Part shown: in pieces, positions 1 to 5,110 of the stretch
Layout: the number at the start of each line of letters is the position of its first letter
How positions within the stretch are numbered: position 1 is the first letter of the stretch
Origin: UKL13-2 sp964417885
GTDB lineage: Bacteria > Pseudomonadota > Gammaproteobacteria > Burkholderiales > Usitatibacteraceae
DNA: 16,442 nucleotides
Assembly (NCBI GenBank): GCA_964417885.1
Contig: CAYQKN010000090.1
Location: 1-16,442 of the forward strand
Direction: 5' to 3'
Translations under genes and position numbers: made by a program
Notes under the pieces: model-generated
Seen by the model: only the letters and a program-made list of their open reading frames with translations
Databases searched by the model: none
Told to the model about the DNA's origin: nothing

Positions 1-319
1 CTGTGGGAAGTCCTCGAACAATCGCCGCGGCAACCTTCGAGTAGGAGTACGACCCGATGGACTCACTTTGGTACGGAGAGTACCGAGCCTGCGCCGTATC
101 CTTGCCGTAGTACAGGGCCAGAGCCATGTCACAGATACCGTTGATCGCTGTGTCATACCCCACAGAATCTACTTCTGGGTAAGCTTCAAGCCCCGTCGCA
201 AGTTCAAACAACAACGTCGCTTGTCGTAAAGCAACAGTCGAGTATGAGGACAAATCATCCTCTGGAATGTCTGAGAACTCTGATAGATCGTCAGTAGTAG
301 GCGGAGTAAGGCGAGCCAT
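1..319 (-). CDS. Probable head-tail connector (adaptor) protein, C-terminus off the window
   Basis: The frame opens with ATG at 319 and stays open for 106 codons to the window edge, so the C-terminus is missing. A GAGG ribosome site lies about 8 bases upstream of the ATG. The protein starts acidic (TDDLSEFSDIPEDDL), continues into a mostly helical stretch and ends in the visible part with a SESIGSYSYSK segment. That order, an acidic N-terminus, helices and an 'iGsysysk'-like signature, resembles the gp6/gp15-type adaptors that dock under the portal in long-tailed phages. This is recognition by pattern, not by a database match. It follows the Pro-Glu linker protein after 20 bases. A different minor head-completion protein cannot be excluded. 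Confidence 0.6.
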   Translation of the reverse strand, partial: MARLTPPTTDDLSEFSDIPEDDLSSYSTVALRQATLLFELATGLEAYPEVDSVGYDTAINGICDMALALYYGKDTAQARYSPYQSESIGSYSYSKVAAAIVRGLPT

Positions 320-339
320 CAGCCGTTCCTCATCTCATC

Positions 340-916
340 TCAACGACGCGAGAGATCAGCTTCCCTCGTACCGCGTACATTCTCCAGGCGAAGAACCTCG
401 TCGGACACTTCAAGCGAGGAAGGACGAAGACCAGACGCGAAGAAAACCACGCCGTATCGTGCTACCTGCTCATCTGGATTATCGGCAATGTCTAGCCACG
501 AGTTCCCGCCGCGATCTACCGTAAGTTCCCATTGGGGAGAACCGACAACGACCTCCAACTCCTGTCCTGCACGCCACACCATTCCAAGGGCGCTGAATCC
601 CGTAGCGACGAAATGAATCACGCGGGACTCTACCTTCGTCTTGCGAGGAGACTTCTTTGTCGAACCCTTCTCCGCGGTATCCGTAACAGGAGNNNNNNNN
701 NNNNNNNNNNNNNNNNNNNNNNNNNNNNNNNNNNNNNNNNNNNNNNNNNNNNNNNNNNNNNNNNNNNNNNNNNNNNNNNNNNNNNNNNNNNNTTGGTTCG
801 GGAGTTGGTTCGGGAGTTGGTTCGGGAGTTGGTTCGGGAGTTGGTTCGGGAGTTGGTTCTGAGACAGCGTCCATCTCAGCGATAACAGAATCAAGATCAA
901 ACGACGTATTAGCCAT
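340..916 (-). CDS. Structural protein with a Pro-Thr-Pro-Glu repeat linker (interrupted by an assembly gap)
   Basis: The ATG at 916 starts an acidic N-terminus (MANTSFDLDSVIAEMDAVSE) that runs into a PTPE tandem repeat entering the N run at 793. Beyond the gap a second frame carries a compact domain ending at 340. It contains SALGMVWRAGQELEVVVG and RGGNSWLDIADNPDEQ. The two parts lie in different frames as deposited. However, the last four coding bases before the gap (CCAA) join to the CT just after it to give CCA ACT CCT, which restores a single frame. The N run length is therefore a placeholder and this is one gene of at least 158 residues. The C-terminal domain resembles small proteins near head-tail connectors in phages of Gram-positive hosts. 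I cannot name it firmly. The flexible Pro-Glu arm may tether it to a partner. Confidence 0.7.
693..792. other. Assembly gap (100 N) inside the Pro-Glu repeat
   Basis: One hundred N bases lie next to the 12-bp tandem repeat. The flanking codon phases need a true length divisible by three, and 100 is not. The gap is probably caused by the repeat, so the true insert is likely a whole number of 12-bp units. Confidence 0.95.
793..861. repeat. 12-bp tandem repeat coding for PTPE
   Basis: Five perfect copies of TTGGTTCGGGAG (plus strand) run from 793 to 852. A sixth, degenerate copy follows. On the coding strand each unit is CCAACTCCCGAA, one Pro-Thr-Pro-Glu. The copies are identical at the nucleotide level, which suggests recent slippage expansion or contraction. 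The array continues into the N run, so the copy number is unknown. Confidence 0.95.
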
Positions 917-973
917 GACACATCTCTCTAAGTGGGGGAGGGATCGAGTACTGCAAGCTTACAGAACTAAGGA

Positions 974-1264
974 CTAACGCCGCTTCTGTAAGAACTCGAC
1001 ACGATCCCGCAGCCGGTCAACTTCCTTCAATGCCGAATCCGCGACAGCAAGCGCACGCTCTTTCTCTTTCTGCTCGGCATACCTGCCCGCGCGTATCCCT
1101 AAACTGTGCGCCTGCGAGATCCTCCACGCGGTGTTGGGCGTTGTCACAACCGCTACCACCCGCACAGCATCGCGTTCATGCGATCGAGATCCTGGACAAG
1201 TCTGCGGACAATTCACATGAAGAGCACGTTCAGTTTCGAGAACAAGAGGATCAAAAGTCGTCAC
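974..1264 (-). CDS. Unrecognised 96-residue protein with a C-terminal coiled coil
   Basis: I place the start at GTG 1264 because it makes a 4-base GTGA overlap with the stop of the preceding gene, the coupling used repeatedly in this genome. The frame is open further upstream, but that part would lie inside the preceding gene. The N-terminal half has a HVNCPQTCPG segment, whose two cysteines could bind a metal or form a disulfide. A short beta-like stretch (AVRVVAVVTT) follows. The last 40 residues are charged and heptad-like (EQKEKERALAVADSALKEVD), suggesting a coiled coil. No transmembrane segment is visible. I do not recognise the family. Its place after the lysis genes and before connector genes gives no firm role. 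Confidence 0.5.
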   Translation of the reverse strand: MTTFDPLVLETERALHVNCPQTCPGSRSHERDAVRVVAVVTTPNTAWRISQAHSLGIRAGRYAEQKEKERALAVADSALKEVDRLRDRVEFLQKRR

Positions 1265-1425
1265 CGGGAACTCCGCAAATACGCAATCTCCGTACGAAGC
1301 AGAGATGCCTCTCTTTCCAACCCCCGACAAACTCGCTCAGCGTCAAGCCTGCGTCTTTCCGCAGCCGTTGCAATGAACACAGAAGCTCCAAGTAGCACAG
1401 CCAGCACGATGACAAGAAAAAACAT
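1261..1425 (-). CDS. Small membrane protein with a cytoplasmic or periplasmic helical tail
   Basis: The ATG at 1425 is preceded by GGAGG four bases upstream. A TTG at 1449 is also in frame but has no better site. The 54-residue product starts with a single hydrophobic segment, roughly residues 2-22 (MFFLVIVLAVLLGASVFIAT). A charged amphipathic helix rich in Arg, Glu and Leu follows to the end. One membrane anchor plus a coiled-coil tail downstream of an endolysin recalls accessory lysis proteins such as Rz-like or LysZ-like membrane proteins. There is no sequence signature to prove that. It is translationally coupled to the next gene by a GTGA overlap at 1261-1264. Confidence 0.55.
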   Translation of the reverse strand: MFFLVIVLAVLLGASVFIATAAERRRLDAERVCRGLEREASLLRTEIAYLRSSR

Positions 1426-1488
1426 CAATCCTCCATAGGTCGTACCCAACGGGATACCCCTAAGTAAAGCAGAAGAAAGGAACTGGGC

Positions 1489-1620
1489 TCAAGGAGAGAA
1501 GAACCACGGGTAGGACCGCACGTAACGTACCGACTCCGTGATCGCGTAACGAAGCGCTCCCACGACCATATCGACAACCTCGACAACAACCACGTACCCA
1601 ACCCGTAAGACGGAACGCAT
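1489..1620 (-). CDS. Small hydrophobic protein of unknown function
   Basis: The ATG at 1620 follows a GAGGGGAG ribosome site with four bases between. It starts just after the lysin stop at 1631. The 43-residue product has a valine-rich segment (VGYVVVVEVVDMVVGALRYA, residues 8-27). A Glu and an Asp interrupt the hydrophobic run, so it could be a membrane segment or an amphipathic helix. The C-terminus is aromatic (YPWFFSP). A longer in-frame start at 1695 would lie inside the lysin gene and lacks support. Its position right after the lysin allows a role in lysis, but I do not recognise it. Confidence 0.45.
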   Translation of the reverse strand: MRSVLRVGYVVVVEVVDMVVGALRYAITESVRYVRSYPWFFSP

Positions 1621-1630
1621 ATGTCTCCCC

Positions 1631-2821
1631 TCAGCGATACGTGCGGGTGTTCCACCGAGCCTTATTCCCCTGATAGAGCACAAGGTTCCGATCATTTTGC
1701 ATCACGGTGTACGCGCCAGGATGGAACTTGGATGTCCGAGAACGCCAGAGAGCGGTCTTGCCTTGATAGACCACAAGATCGCCGTTGTACTGCATCCGCA
1801 CAAACGCTCCGGGGTGCCGGTTCGTCTTGGATGACCACACAGCCTTGTTGCCATCGTAGAGAACGAAGTTTCCATCCCCCTGCATGACGGCTGCATACTT
1901 TCCGTTCGCAGACAGCAGTGTCTGTCCTGCGTACATCTGCTGACCAGGCTTGAGAACAGGACCAATACTTGTCGCCGCCGGACGGACGGCAGTCTTGACC
2001 GGACCTGAGTTCGCCCACCACTTGCTCGGATCAAAGAGCAGCTTGCTCGGATTAGATAGATACAAATAGCGAATTGAATCGGCTTGGCTTTGGGACATGT
2101 TGCAGGTCCAGCCGTTCGGCACCTTACTTGACGAAAGGTGAAGATGGTCTCCAGTTGAGTTGCCGGTGTTGCCCGACTGACCGATGTCCTGCCCCTTTGT
2201 CACCTTCTGACCATGCTCCACACGAACAGTCGGACTGAGATGTTGGTAATACAAAACGCTGTACCCGTAAACCGGGAGCTTGGCGCAGAGCAAGATCCAG
2301 TTCGATGCACTACCAGGAACCGCATACTGCGAGCCGCTTGGGTGGTTAGGCACGCCGTTACGAGCGCCAACAACAACAGAATCCCGAGCCGCAAAGAGCT
2401 TCGTGCCTCGGTTAATTCCGACATCCCAGCCGCGATGGGGATTTCCACTCGGGTAATTCCATCCTGCATTAAGGCGACGGTTCCCAGTGAAAGCGGGACT
2501 CGCGACGTAGATCTCTCCACCAACACCCGGTTCTCCCGGAACCGTAATAGCAGCGGCTCCAGGGTCAGGCTGAATCGTGATGTCTGCGGGAAGCGCTTCA
2601 GGATCGACAGGTAACCCGTCAGGCTGAGCTTCATTAGCGGGAGTACCAGGCACAATACCGTCCCCGTCTAGCCCCGTTGCCGGGGGAAGGGGGGCTGGGG
2701 TAGCCACAGGAGCGACAGGAGGCGGAGTTGGTTGTGGTTGATCTCGATACGTTATCCAGACAGCAGCGCTCACAACAACAAGGAGAGCAGCAAAGAGCGC
2801 GATAACCCAACGTGTTCTCAC
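1631..2821 (-). CDS. Membrane-anchored M23 peptidase endolysin with bulb-type lectin domain
   Basis: The 396-residue protein starts at GTG 2821, overlapping the holin-like stop as GTGA. Residues 5-24 form one hydrophobic segment, either a signal anchor or a SAR-like export signal. A Pro- and Ala-rich linker follows, to about residue 100. The M23 (LytM-type) domain spans about 105-265. It shows the zinc and catalytic residues H129 and D133 in HRGWD, H194 in YYQHLS, and H226 and H228 in DHLHLS. M23 enzymes cut peptide cross-bridges in peptidoglycan. The last 110 residues hold three bulb-lectin repeats. Repeats one and three carry a full Q-x-D-x-N-x-V-x-Y mannose site (MQGDGNFVLY at 313, MQNDRNLVLY at 374). 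Repeat two is degenerate (MQYNGDLVVY). The lectin probably binds mannose-containing wall glycan. Location after a holin supports lysis, although a virion role is possible. Confidence 0.88.
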   Translation of the reverse strand: MRTRWVIALFAALLVVVSAAVWITYRDQPQPTPPPVAPVATPAPLPPATGLDGDGIVPGTPANEAQPDGLPVDPEALPADITIQPDPGAAAITVPGEPGVGGEIYVASPAFTGNRRLNAGWNYPSGNPHRGWDVGINRGTKLFAARDSVVVGARNGVPNHPSGSQYAVPGSASNWILLCAKLPVYGYSVLYYQHLSPTVRVEHGQKVTKGQDIGQSGNTGNSTGDHLHLSSSKVPNGWTCNMSQSQADSIRYLYLSNPSKLLFDPSKWWANSGPVKTAVRPAATSIGPVLKPGQQMYAGQTLLSANGKYAAVMQGDGNFVLYDGNKAVWSSKTNRHPGAFVRMQYNGDLVVYQGKTALWRSRTSKFHPGAYTVMQNDRNLVLYQGNKARWNTRTYR

Positions 2822-3060
2822 AGGTTCTCCTTACCGACCCCATATGACTTTGTAAGGGGAGTGAGGTAGAACGTGAGGAGGACGCCGACAGCCGAAACAG
2901 CGGCGTTATCGAGGGCATCTCGCAGCGTGGGGAGCCAGTCAATACTTGTGACGCCGCCTGACGTGACCACGGCAAGAGCCAAGAACCCAAAGAAAGCGCC
3001 GATGAAAGCGCCCGCAACATGACGGACGGGTGCTGGAAGGTTAGCGATCCACTCGCTCAT
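2818..3060 (-). CDS. Holin-like two-helix membrane protein
   Basis: The ATG at 3060 gives 80 residues. A short amphipathic N-terminus (MSEWIANLPAPVRHV) is followed by two likely transmembrane helices, about residues 15-35 and 52-70, and a charged tail (KSYGVGKENL). Size, two helices and overlap with the endolysin start fit a small class II-type holin, which would form the membrane lesion that triggers lysis. This assignment rests on topology and position, not on a family signature. The first ten codons lie inside the 118-bp direct repeat. They are duplicated in front of the 30-residue ORF at 4667-4759. A 9-bp hairpin ends just before the ATG and covers part of the ribosome site. Confidence 0.6.
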   Translation of the reverse strand: MSEWIANLPAPVRHVAGAFIGAFFGFLALAVVTSGGVTSIDWLPTLRDALDNAAVSAVGVLLTFYLTPLTKSYGVGKENL

Positions 3061-3061
3061 G

Positions 3062-3088
3062 AGAGTAACCTCTTTCGTTGGTTACTCT
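3062..3088 (-). promoter_or_regulatory. Hairpin over the holin ribosome-binding site
   Basis: On the coding strand AGAGTAACC pairs perfectly with GGTTACTCT around a nine-base loop, and the ATG of the holin-like gene follows one base later. The AAGAGG ribosome site is split between loop and stem. The stop codon of the 44-residue ORF (3087-3089) reaches the first stem bases, so a ribosome ending there would open the hairpin. This suggests translational coupling. Confidence 0.55.
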
Positions 3089-3098
3089 ACTTATCGGC
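3080..3098 (-). promoter_or_regulatory. GCCGATA start-associated element (holin copy)
   Basis: GCCGATAAGTAGAG on the coding strand lies 38 bases before the ATG at 3060. Here the element also encodes the last codons (Ala-Asp-Lys-stop) of the 44-residue ORF. It belongs to the recurring GCCGATA family of this window. Confidence 0.45.
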
Positions 3099-3221
3099 TC
3101 TTTCGAGGATGCGTCGCACGAATTGACGTTTGTTTGGGATGTACGACACAAGATCAAAGAGAAGTAGCGCGGTTGCTGTCATCAAGAAAATGGCTTGTAA
3201 GGCCGGTACGCCGTAGATCAC
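3087..3221 (-). CDS. 44-residue single-pass membrane peptide (paralogue B)
   Basis: GTG at 3221 overlaps the stop of the glycine-rich gene as GTGA. The product has one hydrophobic segment (about residues 6-26, including LQAIFLMTATALLLF) and a basic C-terminal tail, IPNKRQFVRRILERADK. It is homologous to the ORF at 4786-4920, with 31 of 44 residues identical. The last 19 residues are identical even at the DNA level, while the N-terminal half has diverged at many sites. A tiny one-helix peptide with a basic tail directly before a holin could be an antiholin or second holin. Position is the only support for that. Confidence 0.6.
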   Translation of the reverse strand: MIYGVPALQAIFLMTATALLLFDLVSYIPNKRQFVRRILERADK

Positions 3222-4075
3222 GCGGCATACCTGACGATCACGAAGCCGGAGCCGCCGTTACCGGATACGCCAGTCGAGGCGTAGTGATACAGACCCCCGC
3301 CACCGCTGCCAGTATTCGCCGCGCAGTCTGCGGGGTCAGTGTTGCTGTTACCGATAGAGCCGGTCGTGCCACCGCCGGAGCCACCCGCGCCCCCGACACT
3401 GAGGCCAGCGCCACCACCACCGCCGCAGATGTAGCCGCCCGAGCCGAGGCTGAATAGGTCAGTCCACGACTGGTAAGTGTTGCTGCCAGCACCACCCGCG
3501 CCCCCGGTCGAGGCCGTGCCCGCCGCCCCCGTGCCGCCCGCACCACCACCACCACCGGCTCCGGTGTAGTCGGAATATCCAGCGCCGCCAGCGGAGCCTT
3601 GTCCGGATGTTCCAGTCCCGGCGGCTTGACCTGCCGAACCACCACCGCCGCCGGAGCCGCCTGTGCGTCCTGCGCCAATCGAGTACGCGCCGCCACCGCC
3701 GCCGCCAGTCGCCGTGTTCGATGCAAACGAGGAATCACCGCCATCGTTTCCGACTTGTGCCGTGTTCTTTCCGACCCCGCCAGCACCTACCGTGACCGTA
3801 TAGGTCTGCGCCGTTACAGAGATGCTCGACACGTATAGCAGCCCGCCAGCGCCACCGCCGCCTGCCACGTAGCCACCGCCGCCACCGCCGCCACCGACGA
3901 TCAGCGCTTCTACTGTCGCTGAGCGATTGACGACAAGCGAGCCACTGGCTGTGAAGCAGTGGTATTTGTAGCCACCGAACGTAATTTCTGTGCCACCGGT
4001 CGCTATGATGACCGCTGCGCGGCTCGGCAACCAGTCATAGATGCCTGTCGAAATACGTGTTCCTTTTTGTCTCAT
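3218..4075 (-). CDS. Glycine-rich fibre or surface-display protein
   Basis: ATG at 4075 overlaps the preceding stop as TGATG. The 285 residues begin with a short head (MRQKGTRISTGIYDW) and a beta-rich stretch (ATGGTEITFGGYKYHCFTAS). From about residue 58 to 270 there are long runs of Gly, often 4-8 in a row, separated by Ala, Ser and Thr. The protein ends with GSGFVIVRYAA. The opening 'GG..I...GGYKYH.FT.SG.' and closing 'G.GG.GFVIVRY' are typical of the glycine-rich domains found in phage fibre tips, which form polyglycine-II-like bundles and bind receptors. Its DNA is markedly GC-rich compared with the AT-richer gene just upstream. It lies between the 118-bp repeats. Confidence 0.75.
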   Translation of the reverse strand: MRQKGTRISTGIYDWLPSRAAVIIATGGTEITFGGYKYHCFTASGSLVVNRSATVEALIVGGGGGGGGYVAGGGGAGGLLYVSSISVTAQTYTVTVGAGGVGKNTAQVGNDGGDSSFASNTATGGGGGGAYSIGAGRTGGSGGGGGSAGQAAGTGTSGQGSAGGAGYSDYTGAGGGGGAGGTGAAGTASTGGAGGAGSNTYQSWTDLFSLGSGGYICGGGGGAGLSVGGAGGSGGGTTGSIGNSNTDPADCAANTGSGGGGLYHYASTGVSGNGGSGFVIVRYAA

Positions 4076-4434
4076 CAGGCTATCCTGTGAACGTAGCCAT
4101 TGATGTTAATGACATTTGCCACTGATGCGAAGGCTTTAACAACTAAAGGCGTAGCGTTACCACCAATAGGCCATCCATCAATAACATATACAGCACCTGA
4201 CTCAGCAGGGATTGTCAGTTCAATGTGGTCGTCTGGATCAGTTGTTCCACCAAACTGAATCGTCAACTTCCTAGCAGTAGTGTCAGTATTGGCTGCATAA
4301 AGATACACCTTGTCAATAACACCAGGCGTGCTTGATCCAGTGTGTATCGTCGTACCTGGAGAGGACGTAGCGGCAACCTTGATGTTGCGCCCATACGATG
4401 ACCCTGAAAGAAGAATCTCTGTAAATGTAGCCAC
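4075..4434 (-). CDS. Small beta-rich structural protein
   Basis: GTG at 4434 has GGAGG six bases upstream and lies two bases after the preceding stop. The 119-residue product has alternating beta strands and turns (IDKVYLYAANTDTTARKLTI, ESGAVYVIDGWPIGG, NVININGYVHRI) and no transmembrane segment. It looks like a compact beta-sandwich of the kind found in small virion proteins. I cannot give a family. It overlaps the glycine-rich gene by one base and follows the 56-residue fibre-like gene, so the three form one coupled unit. The base composition is visibly more AT-rich than in the flanking glycine-rich and LamG genes. That fits separate acquisition of this unit. Confidence 0.6.
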   Translation of the reverse strand: MATFTEILLSGSSYGRNIKVAATSSPGTTIHTGSSTPGVIDKVYLYAANTDTTARKLTIQFGGTTDPDDHIELTIPAESGAVYVIDGWPIGGNATPLVVKAFASVANVININGYVHRIA

Positions 4435-4436
4435 GC

Positions 4437-4607
4437 CTAACCTCCGAAGATCGCACTAGCAATAATGGCGCTCGCATCATCGGGTGCCGAGCCCGCATCG
4501 TCCCACGACGTGCTTGAACCATCAGTCTTTAGGAATTTGCCGCTATTGCCGGTCTGAGTGGGCAAAGACACGCCACCACCTCCACCACTAGAAACATGAA
4601 TACCCAT
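4437..4607 (-). CDS. 56-residue fibre-like peptide with a MxIxVSxGxG N-terminus
   Basis: ATG at 4607 lies 43 bases after a GCCGATA element. The product begins MGIHVSSGGGGGVSLPTQTG and continues with NSGKFLKTDGSSTSWDDAG, a 'Q-T-G-N-x-G-K-x-L-x-T-D-G' segment that recurs near the C-termini of many phage fibre proteins. The last residues (ASAIIASAIFGG) are hydrophobic. The N-terminus matches that of the protein starting at 6237 (MSIWVSGEGSG), including identical ATT..GTTTCT codons. Upstream of the ATG is a GGGGG ribosome site, about 10 bases away. It may be a short fibre unit or an attachment peptide for its two coupled neighbours. The exact role is unknown. Confidence 0.6.
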   Translation of the reverse strand: MGIHVSSGGGGGVSLPTQTGNSGKFLKTDGSSTSWDDAGSAPDDASAIIASAIFGG

Positions 4608-4630
4608 ACTCTGAAACCCCCAACAAACTA

Positions 4631-4650
4631 GCTCTCTTAGTAATATCGGC
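4631..4650 (-). promoter_or_regulatory. GCCGATA start-associated element (fibre cassette)
   Basis: The coding strand reads GCCGATATTACTAAGAGAGC. The first G is 43 bases before the ATG at 4607. The element follows the stop of the 30-residue ORF, so it would restart expression for the fibre cassette. Confidence 0.6.
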
Positions 4651-4666
4651 TGATGTCAACCTAGCC

Positions 4667-4759
4667 CTAGTCACCAGCGGCCACATACGTCAACACCCCA
4701 TAGATGTAGTCATTGTTCAGCCAGTTTGATGCTGGAAGGTTAGCGATCCACTCGCTCAT
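4667..4759 (-). CDS. 30-residue ORF carrying a duplicated holin N-terminus
   Basis: ATG at 4759 opens MSEWIANLPA, identical in protein and DNA to the first ten residues of the holin-like gene at 3060. It then switches to an unrelated SNWLNNDYIYGVLTYVAAGD and stops at 4667. The switch falls exactly at the end of the 118-bp repeat. It could be a translated remnant left by recombination or a short real peptide. There is no transmembrane helix, so it cannot work as a holin by itself. Confidence 0.35.
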   Translation of the reverse strand: MSEWIANLPASNWLNNDYIYGVLTYVAAGD

Positions 4760-4760
4760 G

Positions 4761-4787
4761 AGAGTAACCTCTTTCGTTGGTTACTCT
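4761..4787 (-). promoter_or_regulatory. Second copy of the ribosome-site hairpin
   Basis: The perfect 9-bp stem and nine-base loop are identical to 3062-3088, in front of the 30-residue ORF. It is part of the 118-bp repeat. Confidence 0.5.
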
Positions 4788-4797
4788 ACTTATCGGC
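4779..4797 (-). promoter_or_regulatory. GCCGATA start-associated element (repeat copy 2)
   Basis: Identical to 3080-3098 and 38 bases before the ATG at 4759. It overlaps the end of the upstream 44-residue ORF. Confidence 0.4.
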
Positions 4798-4920
4798 TCT
4801 TTCGAGGATGCGTCGCACGAATTGACGTTTGTTTGGGATGTACGACATGAGGCCGAGAACAAGAAAACACGCAGCAGTTATCGTGAAAACGGCCTGCACT
4901 ACCGGAACACCGAAGATCAC
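4786..4920 (-). CDS. 44-residue single-pass membrane peptide (paralogue A)
   Basis: GTG at 4920 overlaps a preceding stop as GTGA and has AGGA four bases upstream. One hydrophobic segment (VVQAVFTITAACFLVLGLM, residues 7-25) is followed by the same basic tail as paralogue B, IPNKRQFVRRILERADK. It is the same length as paralogue B and aligns without gaps. The N-terminal half differs at 13 of 25 residues yet keeps hydrophobicity and the GVP and QA positions, so both copies appear to be under selection as membrane peptides. It lies downstream of the LamG and 53-residue genes, just as paralogue B lies downstream of the glycine-rich gene. Function is unknown; a lysis-control role is inference. Confidence 0.55.
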   Translation of the reverse strand: MIFGVPVVQAVFTITAACFLVLGLMSYIPNKRQFVRRILERADK

Positions 4921-4952
4921 AGCGTCCTGTCCTCAGACCCCTTCTGACTCAC
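4917..4952 (-). CDS. 11-codon linking ORF
   Basis: GTG at 4952 overlaps the stop of the 53-residue ORF as GTGA. Its own TGA overlaps the GTG of the next ORF in the same way. The product would be MSQKGSEDRTL. It may serve only to carry ribosomes from one gene to the next. Coding status is uncertain. Confidence 0.25.
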   Translation of the reverse strand: MSQKGSEDRTL

Positions 4953-5110
4953 CGCGTACCTTCACAGTCAGAAATGAAAACCTGATAATCGGCTCGAATG
5001 GCGATCTGAGCACATGCTTTAACCGGGCCTGACGGCGGGGGTCCGAGGGTGATGAACGATGTGGAGAACGCCAAACCTGCCGCGAGGACGCCAGGAAAGA
5101 TCCAACTCAC
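4949..5110 (-). CDS. 53-residue peptide with a hydrophobic N-terminus and two cysteines
   Basis: GTG at 5110 overlaps the LamG stop as GTGA; longer in-frame starts lie inside the LamG gene. Residues 3-22 are hydrophobic (WIFPGVLAAGLAFSTSFITL) and could be a signal peptide or anchor. The rest is polar with Cys32 and Cys48, a possible disulfide pair outside the membrane. GTGA coupling to the LamG gene ties its expression to that protein. I do not recognise it. It may be a small exported accessory or lysis-related peptide. Confidence 0.45.
   Translation of the reverse strand: MSWIFPGVLAAGLAFSTSFITLGPPPSGPVKACAQIAIRADYQVFISDCEGTR

Larger units (their letters stand above)
3031..3148. repeat. 118-bp direct repeat, copy 1
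   Basis: This copy is identical base for base to 4730-4847. It covers the 3' end of one 44-residue ORF, the GCCGATA motif, the hairpin and the first ten codons of the holin-like gene. Beyond the left edge the sequences are unrelated. Beyond the right edge they continue as diverged homologues. Confidence 0.95.
4730..4847. repeat. 118-bp direct repeat, copy 2
   Basis: This copy is identical to 3031-3148 and in the same orientation, 1699 bp away. The segment between the copies carries the 56-residue fibre-like gene, the 119-residue protein, the glycine-rich gene and the start of a 44-residue ORF. Recombination between the copies would excise that cassette and fuse the two 44-residue ORFs in frame. 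Confidence 0.95.

Noticed and set aside
481..486. GCCGATA inside the Pro-Glu linker gene as another regulatory element
   Set aside because: It encodes Ala-Asp within a coherent domain, has no TAGAGA block and no start codon at the right distance. The same applies to copies at 8729-8734 and 10382-10387 and the GCCGATT at 4988-4993.
793..861. CRISPR array or origin iterons
   Set aside because: The 12-bp units are contiguous without spacers and translate in frame as PTPE.
4631..4659. TTGACA at 4659-4654 as the -35 box of a standard promoter
   Set aside because: No -10-like hexamer lies 16-18 bases downstream; the only AT-rich stretch is eight bases away inside the GCCGATA element. The other motif copies lack TTGACA.
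3031..4847. Diversity-generating retroelement (template and variable repeat)
   Set aside because: The two repeats are identical with no adenine-directed changes, and no reverse transcriptase gene is present.
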